From JAJVID01 sp035275345 (GTDB taxonomy: Bacteria > Acidobacteriota > Blastocatellia > RBC074), in NCBI GenBank assembly GCA_035275345.1, contig DATEMY010000181.1, positions 1-10,131 of the forward strand: DNA of 10,131 bases. The letters run 5' to 3'. Shown one piece after another: positions 8,255 to 10,131 of this stretch. Each line of letters starts with the position of its first letter. Position 1 is the stretch's first letter. The notes under the pieces are model-generated. The model was not told the origin of the DNA. It saw nothing but the letters and a program-made list of their open reading frames with translations, and did not search any database. A program made the position numbers and the translations under genes.

Positions 8255-9931
8255 ATGACGGAATTTTCCTGGCGCACGCGGCGCGAATCGCTCTCGAAAG
8301 TCGCCGAAGAAGTTTTCGACATTCTGATCATCGGAGGCGGGATAACCGGGGCCGGCCTGGCGCTTGACGCCGCGCTGCGCGGTCTGCGCGTCGCGCTGGT
8401 CGAAAAGCGCGACTTCGCCGCCGGCGCTTCCAGCCGCTCGACGAAGCTAATCCACGGCGGGTTGCGGTACCTGGAACATTTCGACTTCACGCTGGTCCGC
8501 GAAGGGCTGCGCGAACGCGCGATCCTAGCAAAGACCGTTCCGCGGCTCGCCCGGCCATTCCCGTTCGTCATTCCGATCTACAAAAATTCGCGGCGAAACT
8601 ACGATCACTCGCTGAAGATGCGGTTGGGATTGTGGCTTTACGATTTGCTGGCGGGCCAGTACAACTTCTCGCGCCACCGTAGACTGAGCCGTGACGAGGC
8701 TCTGAGTCTCGCGCCGCAGCTCGACCCGCAAGGATTGAAAGGCGCGTTCCTCTATTACGACGCGGTGACGAATGATTCGAGGCTGGTCATCGAAGTGATC
8801 AAAACCGCGCGCGAACGCGGGGCCGAAATCATAAATTACACGCGGGTCGACGGTTTCATCAAAAATGAAAGCGGGAAGATCGCGGGGGCGCGTTTGCGCG
8901 ACGAATTGACCGGCGACGAGATTGATTGCCGCGCGCGAATCGTGATCAATGCGACCGGCGTGTGGATGGAGGAGACGATCAGACTCAATGGGCAAAGCGC
9001 GAACAGTTTCAACAAGCGCCTGCGTCCGGCGAAAGGCATTCATCTGACCGTTTCGGCCGATCGTTTACGAGTCGGGGCCGCGTGGCTGATTCCATCGCTT
9101 ACGAGCCATCGTTTCTATTTCGTGGTCCCCTGGGAGGGACGCGTCAACATCGGCACCACCGACACCGATTACAACGGCGACAAAGATCATCCGCGGGCGG
9201 AGCCCGACGAGGTCAACGAGATCCTTGGCGCGATCAATTCCTATTTTCCGGAAGGACGACTCGAACCTTCGGACGTGATTTCCAGTTGGGCCGGGTTGCG
9301 CCCGCTGATCACCGACCTACGGGCAAGTAACACCGCCGAGGTTTCGCGCAAGGAGGAGCTCGTCGAATCGGAGAACGGCCTGATCTCAATCGGCGGCGGC
9401 AAGTTGACGACCTACCGGTTGATGGCCGAACGCGGAATCAATCTCGCTGTAAAGCGGTTGAAGGAGGAGTTCAACATCCTGGCCAACAGCGCGACTTCGA
9501 AACTTATGCCCATTGGCGGAAATCTAACCCTTGCCGAATTGACGATGATCGCTAAACGGTTGTCGAAGACCGAAGGTCTGGCGCTAGAAACGACGCGACA
9601 TCTCCTTCAAGATTACGGCGCGGATTACCGACGCCTGGTTGAATTGACGCATGAAGATGAACGACTGCGCGGCCGCCTGATCGAAGGGTTACCACAAATT
9701 CTGGCCGAAGTCGTTTACGCAACGCGCTACGAAATGGCGCTGACTCTGGCCGACGTCATGATACGTCGCACACGGTTGGCGATGGTGGTCGGAAGAGAGG
9801 CGTTGAAATGCGCCGCTTTGGTTGCGGATTTGATGGCGCGCGAATTGGGCTGGTCCAGAGAAGAGACCGAGCGGCAGATCGCGCAATTCACCGCCGAATT
9901 TGAGCGCGAGTTCACTGCCTCAGCGCAGTAG
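8255..9931 (+). CDS. glpD: FAD-dependent (aerobic-type) glycerol-3-phosphate dehydrogenase
   Basis: This enzyme oxidises sn-glycerol 3-phosphate to dihydroxyacetone phosphate and passes electrons through FAD to the quinone pool; it is a peripheral membrane protein in the family. In the open frame that begins at 8225, the dinucleotide motif IIGGGITGAG is at 35-44. The family signature GASSRSTKLIHGGLRYLE is at 67-84, SWAGLRPL at 354-361 (substrate-contacting Arg region) and the FAD-contacting GGGKLTTYRLMAE at 390-402. A C-terminal helical cap domain runs from about 430 to the end. I place the start at Met11 of that frame (8255), because it leaves about 20 residues before the FAD fold as is usual and the ten residues before it (MFIGYFAYTT) are unlike the family. 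Neither start has a ribosome site, so 8225 remains possible. The length (558 or 568) fits the longer Bacillus-like GlpD group. No glpK or glpF is adjacent. Confidence 0.95.
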   Translation: MTEFSWRTRRESLSKVAEEVFDILIIGGGITGAGLALDAALRGLRVALVEKRDFAAGASSRSTKLIHGGLRYLEHFDFTLVREGLRERAILAKTVPRLARPFPFVIPIYKNSRRNYDHSLKMRLGLWLYDLLAGQYNFSRHRRLSRDEALSLAPQLDPQGLKGAFLYYDAVTNDSRLVIEVIKTARERGAEIINYTRVDGFIKNESGKIAGARLRDELTGDEIDCRARIVINATGVWMEETIRLNGQSANSFNKRLRPAKGIHLTVSADRLRVGAAWLIPSLTSHRFYFVVPWEGRVNIGTTDTDYNGDKDHPRAEPDEVNEILGAINSYFPEGRLEPSDVISSWAGLRPLITDLRASNTAEVSRKEELVESENGLISIGGGKLTTYRLMAERGINLAVKRLKEEFNILANSATSKLMPIGGNLTLAELTMIAKRLSKTEGLALETTRHLLQDYGADYRRLVELTHEDERLRGRLIEGLPQILAEVVYATRYEMALTLADVMIRRTRLAMVVGREALKCAALVADLMARELGWSREETERQIAQFTAEFEREFTASAQ

Positions 9932-9997
9932 CGACTACTGATTTTAACTGACACTGCGGGTTAACGCCGATACTTCGGTCGTCGTTTCAGCCGACCG

Positions 9998-10024
9998 GAC
10001 AGAAAAATGTGAGACAGAAAAATG
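9998..10024. repeat. Two direct copies of GACAGAAAAATG in a 15-bp period
   Basis: GACAGAAAAATG occurs at 9998-10009 and again, identical, at 10013-10024, with TGA between them, giving a 15-bp unit. It lies in non-coding DNA after glpD, immediately after the 9974-9999 dyad. A twelve-base exact tandem match is unlikely by chance in a 200-base stretch. Its function is unknown; it may belong to a dispersed intergenic repeat. Confidence 0.75.
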
Positions 10025-10091
10025 GAGAATGGGTCTGGGAGGCGCTCCACCCTTAACCGTGGCGCCTAACTAAGAAGGGAAAAGAGAGATT

Positions 10092-10115
10092 ACGGAACAA
10101 ACGGAAATAACGGAA
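10092..10115. repeat. Three ACGGAA copies in a 9-bp period at the window edge
   Basis: ACGGAA occurs at 10092-10097, 10101-10106 and 10110-10115, exactly nine bases apart. Read in the open frame this gives a Thr-Glu repeat (ITEQTEITEQTEDF). It could be non-coding tandem sequence upstream of the next gene or the coding start of a protein beyond the window. The period being a multiple of three permits, but does not prove, coding. Confidence 0.6.
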
Positions 10116-10131
10116 CAGACTGAAGATTTTC

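Larger units (their letters stand above)
9932..10131. other. Intergenic tail downstream of glpD with short repeats
   Basis: No complete gene is visible. A dyad lies at 9974-9999 (TTCGGTCG against CGACCGGA, one wobble) and could end glpD transcription, but no T-run follows it. Another dyad pairs AGGCGC (10040-10045) with GCGCCT (10062-10067). Two repeat blocks follow and are listed separately. One frame stays open from 10074 to the window end without an ATG, GTG or TTG, so it cannot be called a gene. Confidence 0.5.

Overview
The window looks like chromosomal DNA from an Acidobacteriota member, probably close to Solibacter or Blastocatellia. The reasons are a C-terminal tail of the Solibacter-type TIGR03437 class at the left edge, a PhoB-type winged helix fused to a Ser/Thr kinase, a YVTN propeller fused to a diheme cytochrome, and GC-rich coding DNA with long antisense shadow frames. 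The lineage is inferred from gene content; no rRNA or marker gene is present.

Layout. Positions 1-302 hold the last 99 codons of a secreted or surface protein (+ strand). Positions 303-631 have no convincing gene but contain a heptamer-based inverted repeat (567-624) just beyond the stop of the next gene. Positions 632-3352 (- strand) encode a 906-residue protein with four parts: winged-helix DNA-binding domain, Ser/Thr kinase, alpha/beta hydrolase and class III nucleotide-cyclase homology domain. The cyclase part has lost its recognisable catalytic residues. A 291-base divergent intergenic region (3353-3643) carries overlapping inverted repeats and a block of hairpins. Positions 3644-5968 (+ strand) encode an exported seven-bladed YVTN-type beta-propeller joined to a two-heme cytochrome c. 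A strong dyad at 6024-6061 separates it from the convergent gene at 6093-7949 (- strand), an exported M28 zinc peptidase with a PA-like insert. After a divergent intergenic region with operator-like dyads comes glpD (8255-9931, + strand), an FAD-dependent glycerol-3-phosphate dehydrogenase. The last 200 bases carry short tandem repeats and possibly the beginning of another gene.

How the genes relate. Every gene is in its own transcription unit, and neighbours alternate in strand, so there is no clear operon. The kinase fusion and the propeller-cytochrome are divergently transcribed from one intergenic region, so the DNA-binding kinase could control its own promoter and the cytochrome gene; this is inference. 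The peptidase and GlpD look like housekeeping or nutritional functions (extracellular peptide turnover, glycerol or phospholipid use feeding electrons to quinone). The most unusual object is the four-domain kinase with its apparent pseudo-cyclase end.
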